DNA of 64,000 nt from Chionoecetes opilio (GCA_016584305.1 JACEEZ010011965.1:53501-117500); one strand, 5' to 3'. Positions 1-10,877 are shown, numbered from the stretch's first letter. The notes: generated by a model not told the origin, from the sequence alone. A program made the numbers and translations.

Positions 1-375
1 ATCTTTATTTATACACAACATACAAAAGGGTCAAGTTGATGTATCCAAAAAACTATATTTTAACAGGTAGGCCTTGACCTTTCTGGCTATCCAAAGAATG
101 TCGCCCAGTAAGATTGGCTTAAAAAATGCATTGTTCTGTACCTGTCGTTGTGCTAAAAGCTTACACCCTATGTCCCCCCCTCTCCTCTCCTTTCCCTCTA
201 GACCCAGGACGCAGAGCCGGCAGTAGATCTGGGTGGGCAAGATGACTAGCCACAGAACAGTAACATCCCTTTACCCTAACCTAATATCCCAAGCCTTGCC
301 ACAGCCCTAGGATACATTTAGAAGGATTATCGACACTTAAGACACACACTTAAGTTTTGTCACCTTAAGCAGCGG

Positions 376-620
376 TGACGTGAGGTAAAGTTTCGCATTT
401 TTTTCAGTAGCGTACGTAGTTAGAATTTTTTTTTCTTTTTTTAGTGCCTACTTTGGTTATATATTTTGTAGTAGTTATTAAGTTATTTTCAAATTGTTTT
501 TTTTTTGCAATGGTGACTAGGTAGTTTCGCATTTTTTTTTTTTTTTTTTGCCGTGTCTACTTTGGTTATATGTTTTCTAGTAGTTATTAGTTATTTTCAA
601 ATTGTTTTTTTTAATGGGTA
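376..620. repeat. Diverged two-copy direct repeat, T-rich
   Basis: Two similar segments of about 110-125 bp follow each other (about 378-500 and 503-617). Each has a tttcgcattttttt start, a ctactttggttatat middle and an attttcaaattgtttt end. No coding potential. The flanks 1-375 and 621-676 show nothing I can identify. Confidence 0.6.
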
Positions 621-676
621 GAGTCAGGTAGTAAAAAGCCTGGTACAATAGGGTGACAACATGGTACAATGTGGGA

Positions 677-886
677 TTAACCCCTTGAGACCCAGAACGT
701 CATTTCCATCATAATGTGGCTACCAATAGATGAGTTTTAGTGACTAAGCAATATTCTATAGCTATGACCTGTTTAGTATCCTTGGCCACTAACTAATTTG
801 GTATATTCAGTTACTTTTCTTAATTTTATGGCTCGACAACAGGCATTTTTTATAGCCAAGGAAAGATCTGGGTGTGAAGGGGTTAA
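677..886 (+). mobile_element. piggyBac-like MITE (PB-MITE), copy 1
   Basis: A ~210-bp element bounded by TTAA on both sides, with inverted ends TTAACCCCTTGAGRCCCAGA and (other end, reverse complement) TTAACCCCTTCAC.CCCAGA. The interior is AT-rich and non-coding. TTAA targets and a CCCYTTGA-type terminus are typical of piggyBac-superfamily elements; with no ORF this is a non-autonomous MITE. At least a dozen further copies lie in the window. Confidence 0.8.
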
Positions 887-1288
887 GGTGAAGATTAGTA
901 TGAACAAAGTATCTTATGTTATGTTACAGGATAGCTACTTCTGTTGTTATAGAGTACAGACAGATATATAGTAGGTATCAATTTGATCCTAGAACTGTCC
1001 TGTGCATTGTAGTAGATTTGTGCATGCGTTCCAAGCCAAATATTTATTGTCATTGAATAGAACACAAATTTTGGCTGACTGACTGTTAATAATGAAACTA
1101 TGATGTGGTATTTGATTTGATCTTAAATACAGGTTTTTTTAGCAGTGAAATGTGTCTTTTAAGTCTGCCAATGCCCACACCTGCTCACAGAGATGCAGAA
1201 AATAAAATATTGACAACCCATGGTGGTGTGAATGTAGCAACTTGTTCCGTCGTATTTTAGTGTGTGTGTGCAGGGCTGTGATACATAA

Positions 1289-1570
1289 GACCATAAGAAA
1301 ATAAGGAAGCTACAAGAGGCCGCGAGACCTACACGAGGTAATTCCTGTAAATACCTCGGCTATACCCATAGATAGGGATACCCATTGCTTGTGCCCGTGT
1401 CAGTGTGTGGGTGTGCCCGGGGAGGTACGGGTGTGTGTGCCCGTATCAACCCTCAACGGGCGGGCTGGGCTGCCGTGTGGGGCGGCCTTTGAACATAAGA
1501 ACATAAGGAAGCTACAAGAGGCCGCGAGACCTACACGTGGTAGTTCCTGTTACTTAACACTACCTACATC
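1289..1570 (-). mobile_element. LINE 3'-end fragments (family A), two short pieces
   Basis: Two antisense pieces (1289-1352 and 1494-1570) carry the string aaggaagctacaagaggccg followed by a cctacacg stretch, the hallmark of the family A LINE 3' UTR that recurs at 4.1, 12.7, 20.5, 25.0, 44.0, 45.9 and 48.1 kb. No coding part is retained. Confidence 0.55.
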
Positions 1571-1737
1571 CACTGGATATGGGTTTGGGTATCAGGAGAA
1601 GCCTAAGCATGCATAGATTGGTGGAAATACCTGTAAACAAAGGGAAGAAGTGGTGGTGTGTGCGTTGTGGGTGTAGCAGGGAGGGAGGGAGGGAGGGAGG
1701 TGGCAGTCCCTCACAGGCAAAGCTACGGGATTTTTAT

Positions 1738-1946
1738 TTAACCCCTTGAGACCCAGAACGTTATTTGCATTGTAATTTGACTACGATTAGATGATTTTAG
1801 TGACTAAGCATTATTGTAGAGATATGATCTGTTTAGTATCCATGTCCACTTGCTAACTTGGTATATTTAGTTACTTTTCGTAGTTTTATGGCTAACAACA
1901 GACAATTTTATATAGCCAAGGAAGGATCTGGGCGTGAAGGGGTTAA
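1738..1946 (+). mobile_element. PB-MITE, copy 2
   Basis: Complete copy with TTAA at both ends, the ccccttgagacccagaacg left terminus and the gatctgggcgtgaaggggtt right terminus. The sequence 1947-2310 downstream shows no recognisable feature. Confidence 0.8.
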
Positions 1947-2317
1947 ACAGGCCTGACCGCACACTGGAACCTTTGCAGATATGAAGTACAGGCAGTGTAC
2001 TATAAGCTGCTGTCATGTCACTCAGATCAGCTTGGAGCAGAGCTTAGGCAGTTTTACCGTAAAATAATACCAAAACTGTTATCTTGTTGGTGTATGTCCT
2101 CTTTTAGGGGTTCCTGCGGTAACTTTTCAGTTGAGGGCATCTCGCGATTTGCAGTCCACTATATTATGAAGGGACCCTCTTGGTGTAGGCAGATCTTCTT
2201 TCTTTGTGTGTATCCTTGGTCCATGGTGTACACTACTGGGGTTTCAAAAGTTTGACGTAATTCCTTCCTTTATTCCTTCTTGTCTTCTTACTATTCTTTA
2301 GTAATATTTCTTCCTCC

Positions 2318-2515
<198 letters not shown>

Positions 2516-2543
2516 TTCCTAATTATAATCTCTCTTACTCTTC

Positions 2544-2544
2544 A

Positions 2545-2617
<73 letters not shown>

Positions 2618-2627
2618 TTCTACTATT

Positions 2628-2677
<50 letters not shown>
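2544..2677. repeat. (CTA)n microsatellite
   Basis: CTA trinucleotide array with one short ACC/ATTCT interruption near 2600-2630. Confidence 0.9.
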
Positions 2678-2678
<1 letters not shown>

Positions 2679-2679
2679 G

Positions 2680-3495
2680 GCCTGGGGAGGAACATACTAG
2701 TGTCCCAGAGGGTGCTGCAGGTGTGTGTGTGTGTGTTTGTGTCATCCTTGGTCCATGGTGTACACTACTGTGCCACGCCTGGGGAGGAACATACTATATG
2801 TAGTCTATTTTTTTTAACGAGGTGAAAAATGGTGACCCCTTGCTGATAACTGACTGATATTTGATGCCAGAGAAGGGAATACTATGCTTCTTCTTAATGT
2901 CAGCTGTATTTTATCATAGTTAACCATATTATCAGGTAAACAGGCAAAATTTTAAGCATGAGACCTTAAGATAGAACGGAATTTTTGCCTCGTAAAAAAA
3001 AAAAAAAGACTAATGTCCCAGAGGGTGCTGCTGGTGTGTGTGTGTGTGGCTGCTTCAAGGCCTGGGGAGGAACATACTAGTGTCCCAGAGGGTGCTGCTG
3101 GTGTGTGTGTGTGTGTGTGTGGCTGCTTCAAGGCCTGGGGAGGAACATACTAGTGTCCCAGAGGGTGCTGCTGGTGTGTGTGTGTGGCTGCTTCAAGGCC
3201 TGGGGAGGAACATACTAGTGTCCCAGAGGGTGCTGCTGGTGTGTGTGTGTGTGTGTGTGGCTGCTTCAAGGCCTGGGGAGGAACATACTAGTGTCCCAGA
3301 GGGTGCTGCGTGTGTGTGTGTGTGTGGCTGCTTCAAGGCCTGGGGAGGAACATACTAGTGTCCCAGAGGGTGCTGCTGGTGTGTGTGTGTGTGTGTGTGT
3401 GGTTGCTTCAAGGCCTGGGGAGGAACATACTAGTGTCCCAGAGGGTGCTGCTGGTGTGTGTGTGTGTGTGTGTGGCTGCTTCAAGGTCTGGTGGG
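2680..3495. repeat. ~67-bp GT-containing minisatellite, split by a MITE
   Basis: Units contain ctggggaggaacatactag, tgtcccagagggtgctgc, a (GT)n stretch of variable length, then ggctgcttcaaggc. About seven units lie in 3006-3495 and a more diverged one in 2680-2790; they are separated by the 2801-3012 MITE. Length differences between units come mostly from the GT run. Confidence 0.85.
2801..3012 (+). mobile_element. TAGTCTA-MITE (family M2), copy 1
   Basis: The element begins TAGTCTATTTTTTTTAACGA and ends with CCTCGTAAAAA...AAAGACTA, an inverted pair. The interior (gatatttgatgccag, atcatagttaaccatattat, taagcatgagacc) is shared with copies at 5.4, 16.6 and 50.5 kb. It interrupts a unit of the 67-bp minisatellite after gaggaacatacta. 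No ORF, so non-autonomous; superfamily not established. Confidence 0.7.
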
Positions 3496-3559
3496 GTAGA
3501 GGGCAGGACTGGGGTGACAGGAGTTTTTTTAATATTTATTTAATATTATATTTTTTTTT

Positions 3560-3945
3560 TACATTTGTGCCTATAGCACCTGTAGGCAGTCACTTTCAGG
3601 GGTGGGATGGCAGGCCCTGGAGGCACACTTGAGGGCTGTGATGGCGGCCCTGGAGGCACACTTGAGGCTGTGATGGCGGCCCTGGAGGCACACTTGAGGG
3701 CTGTGATGGTTGGCCCTCGCCCGTGGTGATGCAGGCAGGATTGTTATAGTGACGCCTGTGATTAGAGGCTCATGCCGCCCCCCTGTGTCCTCCCATGCAC
3801 TGGCCATCCAAGGCAGAGTTAATGGGCAGCATGTGGGTGTTCTTAGGCCACTCGATGGTGCAGAAAGATCTTAAGTGGATTTATGGTTCTCATCGAGTAT
3901 TGAACTTGGGTCACCGAGAACGCCACTCGGAGACGCTAACCACTT
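3560..3945 (-). mobile_element. tRNA-derived SINE, copy 1 (antisense)
   Basis: Read on the - strand: a tRNA-like head (3880-3945, with a degraded B box at ttgaacttgggtcacc on the + strand), a body containing cactcgatggtgcagaaaga (reverse sense), then a VNTR-like part with tggaggcacacttgaggg units, and a 3' tail with cctatagcacctgtaggc. The same order occurs at 6.2, 10.7-12.7, 23.2 and 48.4 kb. A second short tail-like piece (gcctctagtgcctgtaggc) follows at about 3977-4010. Confidence 0.7.
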
Positions 3946-4092
3946 TATTTATATTTTTTTTATTTTTTTTTATACTTTGAAGCCTCTAGTGCCTGTAGGC
4001 TATGATGTTTTTCCTTGGCCCTGTAGCATTGTACATCACAACCCACAGCACTTCCATACAGACACTGTTCCTCACTGCCTATCTCACTTTGT

Positions 4093-4383
4093 AAGAAACA
4101 TAAGAAAATAAGGAAGCTACAAGAGGCCGTGAGACCTACACGAGATAGTTCCTGTTACTTAACACTACCTACATCCACCTTTCATCCCCATCCATGAATT
4201 TATCCAGCCTCCTTTTAAAGCTCCTTATTGACTGCACTGACCACCTGACGACCGAGTCCATTCCAATCATTCACCACCCTATTTGTGAACCACCCTATTG
4301 TAAAGGCTCTTCAATCCACCTTTGTGATCCACTAACCACATGTGGAGAGGGTGGAAGAGCGAGGTGCTGTCAGGGTGTTCACA
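4093..4383 (-). mobile_element. LINE 3' end, family A, 5'-truncated
   Basis: On the - strand this reads the C-terminal tail of a non-LTR reverse transcriptase (NRVVNDWNGL, then a frame-shifted SFKRRLDKFMDGDERWM-like segment) followed by a 3' UTR ending in cctcttgtagcttccttat and ttatgtt. A stop and a frameshift inside the tail show that it is dead. The ending with a reverse transcriptase C-terminus is typical of 5'-truncated LINE insertions. Confidence 0.65.
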
Positions 4384-4559
4384 TTAACCCCTTGAGGCCC
4401 AGAATGTAATTATCATTGTAATTTGGTTACCATTAGACAATTTTAATGAATATAAGCAATACTTTATAGATATGACCTGATTAGTATCCTTGTCCACTAA
4501 CTAATTTGGTATATTCAGTGACTTTTCGTAATTTTATGGCTAACAGACCATTTTATATA
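4384..4559 (+). mobile_element. PB-MITE, copy 3, truncated by a Tigger/pogo-like end
   Basis: Begins TTAACCCCTTGAGGCCCAGA but stops at ...ccattttata, where the CAGTAAACCCTCTCTAA terminus of another element starts at a TA. The right terminus of the MITE is not found nearby. Confidence 0.7.
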
Positions 4560-5110
4560 CAGTAAACCCTCTCTAACTTGTTGGGGGGAGACCTGGGTCG
4601 AATTAGCCGAAAGTCTGAATGATCCAATGGCTACCTCCAGCCCCTCCACACAATAAGAACTCACTCAAACATGCCAAAACAGCACAGATTGTAGAACTTG
4701 TACTCACCAAAACATGGCTGATACTGAAGTCTTGAAGTGCAGTACTACTGTACACTGAACACTCGGGCGTCACTGACAGCGTCTTCAGGCAAGTCTGCCC
4801 GGGCCAAGCTCAGTAAGGCAACACGCACGGGTGCACACGCAGGCGCTCTGTGGCGTAGGCATACAGTATGCCGCCTGGGCAAGCTGCCCCCGCACCACAG
4901 GCCCAGGAGGTGGCTTGCCGCTGGGCTGCCCGCTTGTGCCACACTAAGGGTATGTAAACTGAGGTCAAAGAAAGCCTCTCCTTGCCTCCTTAATATTTCA
5001 TTTCCTGCTGCTATCACGTCTGCTGCATCAAATACAGGGTCATCAACAAGGTATTCTGCAACAATGAGAATAGCCACAGTGATACATTTTAGCAGCTGCT
5101 ATCTTGGTAG
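4560..5110 (-). mobile_element. Tigger/pogo-like element, one end plus unidentified ORF
   Basis: The terminus CAGTAAACCCTCTCTAA and the following ~170 bp (ctccagcccctccac, caaaacagcacagattgtag) match the left ends at 5947 and 13496. On the - strand a 110-codon ORF (4745-5077) runs toward this terminus; its protein begins MAILIVAEYLVDDPVFDAAD. In that orientation it could be the C-terminal end of a transposase, but I see no diagnostic motif, so identity is open. The opposite terminus was not found. Confidence 0.4.
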
Positions 5111-5121
5111 CAATGTAAATT

Positions 5122-5180
5122 AAGAACATAAGGAAGTACAAGAGGCCGTGAGACCTACAGGAGGTAGTTCCTGTACATTG
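5122..5180 (-). mobile_element. LINE family A 3' UTR scrap
   Basis: Short antisense match: gaacataaggaagtacaaga followed by the cctacaggaggtagttcctg type sequence. No coding remainder. 5181-5410 shows nothing further. Confidence 0.5.
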
Positions 5181-5410
5181 TGAAGTGTTCCGTAAGGAGC
5201 ACTGCATAAACACGGGAAACACTTCAACAAAACCTCAGTACTTATCACGGCCACATTTTCAGCCAAGCAAAGATACGCAGGATCTGAATGTGGCGGTGGA
5301 ACATTCGTCTGCCTTAACTAGAACATAGGAATTACATGTATACGCTGATGTTACATTTCCTCTTGTGAAGCAGTGAACACAATTATAGTCTCCGTCACAC
5401 CCTACACTGG

Positions 5411-5820
5411 TTTTTAACGAGGTGAAAAATGCTGCCCCCTTGCTGCTTACTGACTGATATTTGATGCCAGGAGAAGGGAATACTACAGTTCTTCTTAATT
5501 TCAGCTGTATTTTATCATAGTTAACCATAAATGCTGCCCCTTGTTGTTTACTGACTGATATTTGATGCCGGGAGAAGGGAATACTACAGTTCTTAATTTC
5601 AGCTGTATTTTATCATAGTTAACCATAAATCCTGCCCCCTTGTTTACTGACTGATATTTGATGCCGGGAGAAGTGAATACTACGCTTCTTCTTAATTTCA
5701 GTTGTATTTTATCATAGTTAACCATATTATCAGGTAAACAGAGGCATCATTTTAAGCATGAGACCTTCAGATAGAATGGAATTATCGCCTCGTTGAAAAA
5801 AAATAGACTAACCCCTGCAC
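5411..5820 (+). mobile_element. M2 MITE, copy 2, with internal triplication
   Basis: Starts tttttaacgaggtgaaaaat and ends aaaaaaaatagacta. The internal ~100-bp segment (from gctgccccc through gatatttgatgcc to atcatagttaaccat) is present three times in tandem (about 5427-5528, 5529-5628, 5629-5725), while other copies have it once. Confidence 0.75.
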
Positions 5821-5946
5821 GCCCAGGTCTTTTCTTTGCTATGAAAAAATCTTGTCGAGCCATAAAATTAAGAAAATTCACAATATACCAAATGAGTTAG
5901 TGGACAAGGATGCTAAACAGGTCATAGCTATATAATATTGCTTGTA

Positions 5947-7253
5947 CAGTAAACCCTCTCTAATTCAAACTAATTAGGGGAAGACCTGGGTCGAATTAGT
6001 CTAAAGAATGAATTATCCGATGGTTACCTCTAGCCCCTCCACAATAATAAGTCACTCAAGCATGACAAAACAGCACAGATTGTAGTACTTGTACTCACCA
6101 AAACCATCGTATTTGTACTATAATTATAAGTACACTTATAATACCACATGATTATAATATTAATATATATATATTTATTTTTTTACATCTTGGCCTATAG
6201 TGCCTGTAGGCAGTGACTTCCAGGGGTGGGATGGTAGGCCCTGGAGGCTCACTTGGCTGTGATGGTTGGCCCTGGAGGTTCACTTGAGGGCTGTGATGGT
6301 AGGCCCTGGAGGCTCACTTGGCTGTGATGGTAGGCCCTGGAGGTTCACTTGAGGGCTGTGATGGTAGGCCCTGGAGGTTCACTTGAGGGCTGTGATGGTA
6401 GGCCCTGGAGGTTCACTTGAGGGCTGTGATAGTAGGCCCTGGAGGCACTTGAGGGCTGTGATGGTTGGTCCTCGCCCGTGGTGGCGCAGGCAGGATTTTT
6501 ATAGTGGCGCCTGTGATTAGAGGCTCATGCCGCCCTCCTGTGTCCTCCGATGCACTGGCAATCCAAGGCAGAGTTAATGGGCAGCATGTGGGTGTTCTTA
6601 GGCCACTCGACGGTGCAGAAAGATTAAAAGTGGATTTATGGGTCTCGCTATGATATGACAGGCATTGCTAGATTAATCATTACTTCAATACAACGATCAG
6701 TATTAGTATTTTCAGTATTAGTATTAGTATTATTAGTCCATATTTGAGCCACTCATGTGATTGTCAAAGGACTTATAATAACCTAGGAATACTATAGCAA
6801 TCCTGTGGGACTTCTAATGCCCTCCCATGACTTGTAGGATGCGTGAAGGAGCAAAGAGGCCCGTGAAGGACTGAAGGATTGTATACAAAGCGAAGGATAC
6901 TTAAAAAAAAAAGTTCCTCCCATTTCCTCTCCTCCCTTTCTTCTCCTTCCTCCTCCCTTCCTTGTCCCACCTCCTTCCTCCTCCTCGTCCCTCCTCCCCC
7001 CCTTCCTCCTCTCCCCTTCTTCCTCCTCCCCCTACCGCCATCTTCCTCCGCCTCTCGTATTTATAGGATAATGATCATATATCAGATCACGCCGGGCAGC
7101 CGCGGCACTGCATAGGAGAGGTGGGACGCCCACTAGTAAGGCTAAGGATAATTCAAACTTGCTCGAATTATGGAAAGTTATTGAAAAATTTGAACTGGCC
7201 TGAAACGGGTTGTATTATCCGAAGTGTATAGGTTCGATTTAGAGAGTTTACTG
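5947..7253. mobile_element. Tigger/pogo-like non-autonomous element inserted in PB-MITE
   Basis: The termini CAGTAAACCCTCTCTAATTC and (reverse complement of the right end) CAGTAAACTCTCTAAATCGA form inverted repeats flanked by TA, as for Tc1/mariner-Tigger elements. The interior is not a transposase: it holds a SINE body (6175-6655) and a dispersed segment (6660-7110) ending in a CCTCCTTCC-rich stretch also found at 15.8, 24.6 and 54.3 kb. Family name is inferred from the termini and the TA target. Confidence 0.65.
6175..6655 (-). mobile_element. SINE, copy 2 (antisense, lacks the tRNA-like head)
   Basis: 3' tail (cctatagtgcctgtaggcag), six VNTR units built on tggaggttcacttgagggct, then the body (gaggctcatgccgcc, ggccactcgacggtgcagaa) ending at aagtggatttatgggtctcg. 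The tRNA-like promoter part is missing, so this copy is truncated. Confidence 0.7.
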
Positions 7254-7323
7254 TATTCACAAAAAATTGTCTAATGGTTGTCAAATTACCATGGAAATAA
7301 CGTTCTGGGCCTCAAGGAGTTAA

Positions 7324-7656
7324 CAAGAGGGTGTAAGCTCTCTTCCTGTTTCTTGTTTTCCACCTTCCTACGACTTAAATCTTTTCAAGAGGAGTGACAA
7401 GACACTTCCCGAACTAAATTGGTCCACCTCCCCTTTCTTTGTTTGCTGACTGTCTTCTTTATAGGCACTGCCAACTAAGCACCCTTTTTGTGACCTTGTT
7501 TTTTCTTTTTTCTTCTGGCCTGTCCCTTGTGATGTATTAAAAAAAAAAAAAAAAAAAAAAAAAATTTATAAGCAAAAATTTCTGCCTTTGAGCTTAAGGT
7601 AGCATGATAAAACAAATGATAATTATGAAAGGTAATGATTCAGACACTTGTAGGTC
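7324..7656. other. No gene seen; poly-A run
   Basis: Non-repetitive AT-rich sequence with a 26-bp A run at about 7539-7564. I see no ORF or element end that can be supported. Confidence 0.5.
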
Positions 7657-8021
7657 TAGTCTATTTTTGTTATTATGGTCAAAATGCAGTCAGGAAGCCA
7701 CGCCCCCTGCCTGCCCTTCTATGCTACGGGGCAGCTGATTGGTGCATTCCTCGTATCATCACTACCAATCACAATATCTTCACTACTTAACAGCGCGTGA
7801 CCACTGGACAGCAATTTTCACTACAGAGGGTGACAAAATCAAAAATTCCTTGGTAGTGAAGATTGCTGTCCAGTGGTCACGCCGCTGTTAAGTAGTGAAG
7901 ATACTGTGATTGGTGGTGATGATACGAGGAATGCACCAATCAGCTGCTCCGTAGAATAGAAGGGCAGGCAGGGGGCGTGGCTCCCTGACTGCATTTTGAC
8001 CCTAATAAAAGAAATAGACTA
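7657..8021. mobile_element. Foldback MITE, ~365 bp, long inverted arms
   Basis: Left arm TAGTCTATTTTTGTTATTAT, ggtcaaaatgcagtcagg, cacgccccctgcctgccctt; right arm is its near-perfect reverse complement ending in gaaatagacta. The arms (about 160 bp each) leave a short loop near 7835-7855. Ends resemble the M2 MITE termini (TAGTCTATTTT), suggesting one mobilising transposase for both. Confidence 0.8.
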
Positions 8022-8578
8022 TAGTTATGGAATGTCCCTGGTGGCTGCAGAACCATTGATAAGGCAGCTAAAAGTGCTGCCTATATTTGTAGGAATTACA
8101 GGGTGACCTAATGCTTCTAGTCGTACAGCTTAATAACTGAGCTCTTGAAGCTTACATAACCTAAGCTCTGTGACAGCTTAATAACCTAAGCTCTGTGACA
8201 GCTTTATACTGGCAAGGCTCTGCTGCAGTAATCCCTCTGTCTCTGTACTAAGTAAGAATACTGCCAAGGCTCTGCAGTAGCCCCTCTTGTCTCTGTACTG
8301 ATTAAAGTTAATCCTGCCAAGGCTCTGCAGTAAAGCCTGTCTCTGTGTCTGTCATGCTGAGTAAGACTGGATGGTTGGGGCGGATTTCATTGAAAGTCCA
8401 ACTCCTACAAGGCAGTGCCACATCCATGTTGGCACTGCCCGGCACTGTGGCGTCCCTGCTGTGTTGCGTACAGAGCCTCCACACCCAGCGCTGTGGCCAG
8501 CCTGCTGTGTTGCGTACAGATGTTCTGCAAAGCGCTGCTGCTGCTGCTGCACCTTCAGTCCACTGACGGGAACAACTG

Positions 8579-8580
<2 letters not shown>
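8022..8580. other. No gene seen; weak internal duplications
   Basis: Contains imperfect repeats of cctaagctctgtgacagctt (8160-8205), ccaaggctctgcagtaa-type segments (8215-8340) and two copies of cctgctgtgttgcgtacag (8455 and 8502). No coding region can be supported. Confidence 0.5.

Positions 8581-8582
<2 letters not shown>

Positions 8583-8655
<73 letters not shown>
8583..8655. repeat. (AC)n microsatellite
   Basis: Uninterrupted AC dinucleotides. Confidence 0.95.
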
Positions 8656-8656
<1 letters not shown>

Positions 8657-8895
8657 GGTCGCTACACAAGAGGACATAAAAAAAAAACTAGGGAAAGGGA
8701 GATGCCTGGACAACATAAAGAAGTACAGCTTCCCTTATAGAAATGTAGAAGTTTGCAATGGACTAAATGAGGAGGTGATATCGGCACATAATGTGCACCA
8801 GTTGAAATAAAGACTGGATCAATGTAGATACGGAGACGGGACCCCACGAGTGTAGCTCGGGCCCTGTAAAGCACCACTAGGTGAATACAGCAAAG
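8657..8895 (+). mobile_element. LINE fragment, family B, reverse transcriptase C-terminus
   Basis: Conceptual translation with frameshifts gives RYTRGH, then LDNIKKYSFPYRNVEV and NGLNEEVISA, the same tail as the better copy at 43.6-43.97 kb and the antisense copy at 53.3 kb. The 3' end carries the ctaggtgaatac motif used as the 3' tail repeat in this family. Dead 5'-truncated copy. Confidence 0.65.
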
Positions 8896-9049
8896 CCTGT
8901 CACTGCGGCTCCCTGCCCTCGGCCACTCAGCTGACGGGTATGTAACCTGTAACCTGTAACCTGTAGTCTAGGTCTGCATTCCATGTATACATTGCTGGCT
9001 AATGATGACAACTCCAAGATCACACGGATGAGTCAAGCAGCTGCCGTCA

Positions 9050-9263
9050 ACACACTAGTCGCCACTGCACTAATGTCGCCAGGCGCCATATATTACGCAT
9101 GTTAGCATCACTACATACTTGTATGTGCCACTGAAGAGGCATGCACAGTAGTGTATATTATGTACCTGTCTTCAGTGGCACATGCAACTCTGTAGTGATG
9201 CTAAAATTCATAATATTCGCCTGTAAAATTTACCTGGCGACACTAGTGCAGTGGCGGCTATAG
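9050..9263. repeat. Imperfect inverted repeat (foldback), ~210 bp
   Basis: Arms: cgccactgcactaatgtcgc, catgttagcatcactaca, tgtgccactgaag on the left; cttcagtggcacatgcaact, tgtagtgatgctaaaatt, gcgacactagtgcagtggcg on the right. Loop near 9140-9170. Possibly a small foldback transposon; target duplication not evident. Confidence 0.65.
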
Positions 9264-9391
9264 TGTTATTGACGGTAACAAGTACCTCATTAGGGTCATC
9301 ATTTTCAGCAAACTATATTATATTTTCTGAAGTGTTAACTAATAAGGAAGCTTTTAAGGAAAGGCTCGGATCATTTTCTGACAATGTTTTT

Positions 9392-9602
9392 TTAACTCCT
9401 TCACGCCCAGAGCTTTCCTTTGCCATAAAAAATTGTCTTGTTAGCCATAAAATTACGAAAAGTAACTGAATATACCAAATTAGTTAGTGGACAAGAATAC
9501 TAAACGGGTCATATCTATTGAATATTGCTTATATTCATGTAAATATTGTCTAATGGTACCCAAATTACAATGGAAATTACGTTCTGGGCCTCAAGGGGTT
9601 AA
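9392..9602 (-). mobile_element. PB-MITE, copy 5
   Basis: TTAA-bounded, with the CTCCTTCACGCCCAGAG terminus first, so opposite in orientation to copies 1-3. Confidence 0.8.
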
Positions 9603-9719
9603 TGTAAATTTTTGAGGAAGACTTAAAATCCTTGCATTTATATAGCTGCTGTGTTTTTGTTTTTGTTTGAAAGCACCAAGAGAAACAGGCTGTGAGAGAG
9701 GGTGGTGGTGGTGAGCCTC

Positions 9720-9931
9720 TTAACCCTTGAGGCCCACAACCTAATTTCCATTGTAATCTGGGTACCATTAGACAATTTTTAGTAACTATAAGCAATATTG
9801 TATAGCTATGATCTGTTTAGTATCCTTGTCCACTAACTAATATGGTATATGAAGTGACTTTTCTTAATTTTATGGCTCGACAACAGACCATGTTTTATAG
9901 CAAAGGAAAGATCTGGGCGTGAAGGGGTTAA
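9720..9931 (+). mobile_element. PB-MITE, copy 6
   Basis: TTAA-bounded, CCCTTGAGGCCCA terminus first; 117 bp from copy 5 and in opposite orientation. Confidence 0.8.
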
Positions 9932-9944
9932 GATTGCCGCAGTG

Positions 9945-10530
9945 GAGGCATTGCAAGACGCTCACTCAGGACTCCACTGTTACAGGATCTTATATCCACA
10001 CTATTATTCTTTCTGTTTAACGGCAGATTTTCCCATAAAGGTTTATGAGGTTAGACGGCCGATGATACGCTTCCAACTATCTCTATCCATTGCCTCAACT
10101 TCTTCAATGCCCAATGCTGCCAGATCCACTTCCACACACTGCCTCCATGTCTTCCTTGGCCTGCCCGGTGGACGGCGACACGGCACTTCCACTCCAACAT
10201 CGTCTACTTTCTGTTCGTCAGATTTTCCCGTAAAATTTTATGAGGTTAGAGGGTCGATGATACGCCTCCAACTATCTCTGTCATTGCCTCAACCTCTTCA
10301 ACACTGCCTCCATGTCTTCTTTGACCTGCCCGGTGGACGGTGACCCGGCACTTTCACTCCAACAGCTCTCCCCAATGCCTCGCCCCCTTCTCTTCACATG
10401 CCCAAACCACCTCCATCGCCTTACTCTCGGCGCCTTCAATCCACATCTTCTTGCCACCTCTTCACTGGACACTTCATCTCTCCATGGGATCCCATACTCA
10501 CTCAGTACATGCAAGTTAAATACTTTGTCA
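9945..10530 (-). mobile_element. LINE fragment, family C, endonuclease/RT C-terminal tail, duplicated
   Basis: Reading the - strand from 10514: VRRWRWFGHVKRRGRGIGES, followed by a GQVKEDMEAVL segment, then further down (10200-10040) GRPRKTWRQCVEVDLAALGI and MDRDSWKRIIGRLTS. These are the conserved tail motifs (RLRWFGHV..., GRP..TW...D..., D...W..) of non-LTR retrotransposon polyproteins. The ~100-bp segment around ttttatgaggttaga is present twice (10035 and 10237), and frames are broken, so this is a dead fragment. Confidence 0.75.
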
Positions 10531-10877
10531 CGTACAAACCTGTCTGTGAAAAAAGATTATGGTTTTTACAGATATTTCATCACACCACCATGTCTCAGAA
10601 GCATAGACAGTGGTGGTGGTCATAGCAAAAAGCTTTTAATCATATAATTTCAGGCTGGGTTAAATAGTGTAGTGAGGCTCGTTGGGGTTGTAGTTGTACT
10701 GCACAGACAGCTTTTTCACAATGGTGTTTTTTTATTATTTTTTATTTTTTATACTTAGAAGCCTATAGCACTTGTAGGCTATTTTATTATCACTGGAGGT
10801 TGATGATGGTTGGTCCTCCGCCCGTTGGCGGCGCAGGCTGGATTTGTTTTTATAGTGACACCTGTGATGTTATAGGT

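Larger units (their letters stand above)
5818..7323 (-). mobile_element. PB-MITE, copy 4, split by a Tigger/pogo-like insertion
   Basis: The MITE starts at a decayed TTAA (ctaa, 5818-5821), runs to aatattgcttgTA at 5946, and resumes at TAttcacaaaaaattgtcta (7254) to end ctcaaggagTTAA at 7323. The intervening 5947-7253 is a foreign element flanked by TA on both sides. Joining the halves gives a normal ~200-bp PB-MITE. Confidence 0.8.

Noticed and set aside
8308..8679. ORFs of 102-114 codons on both strands
   Set aside because: Half of each is the (AC)n microsatellite; the rest lacks any motif and has overlapping frames on both strands.
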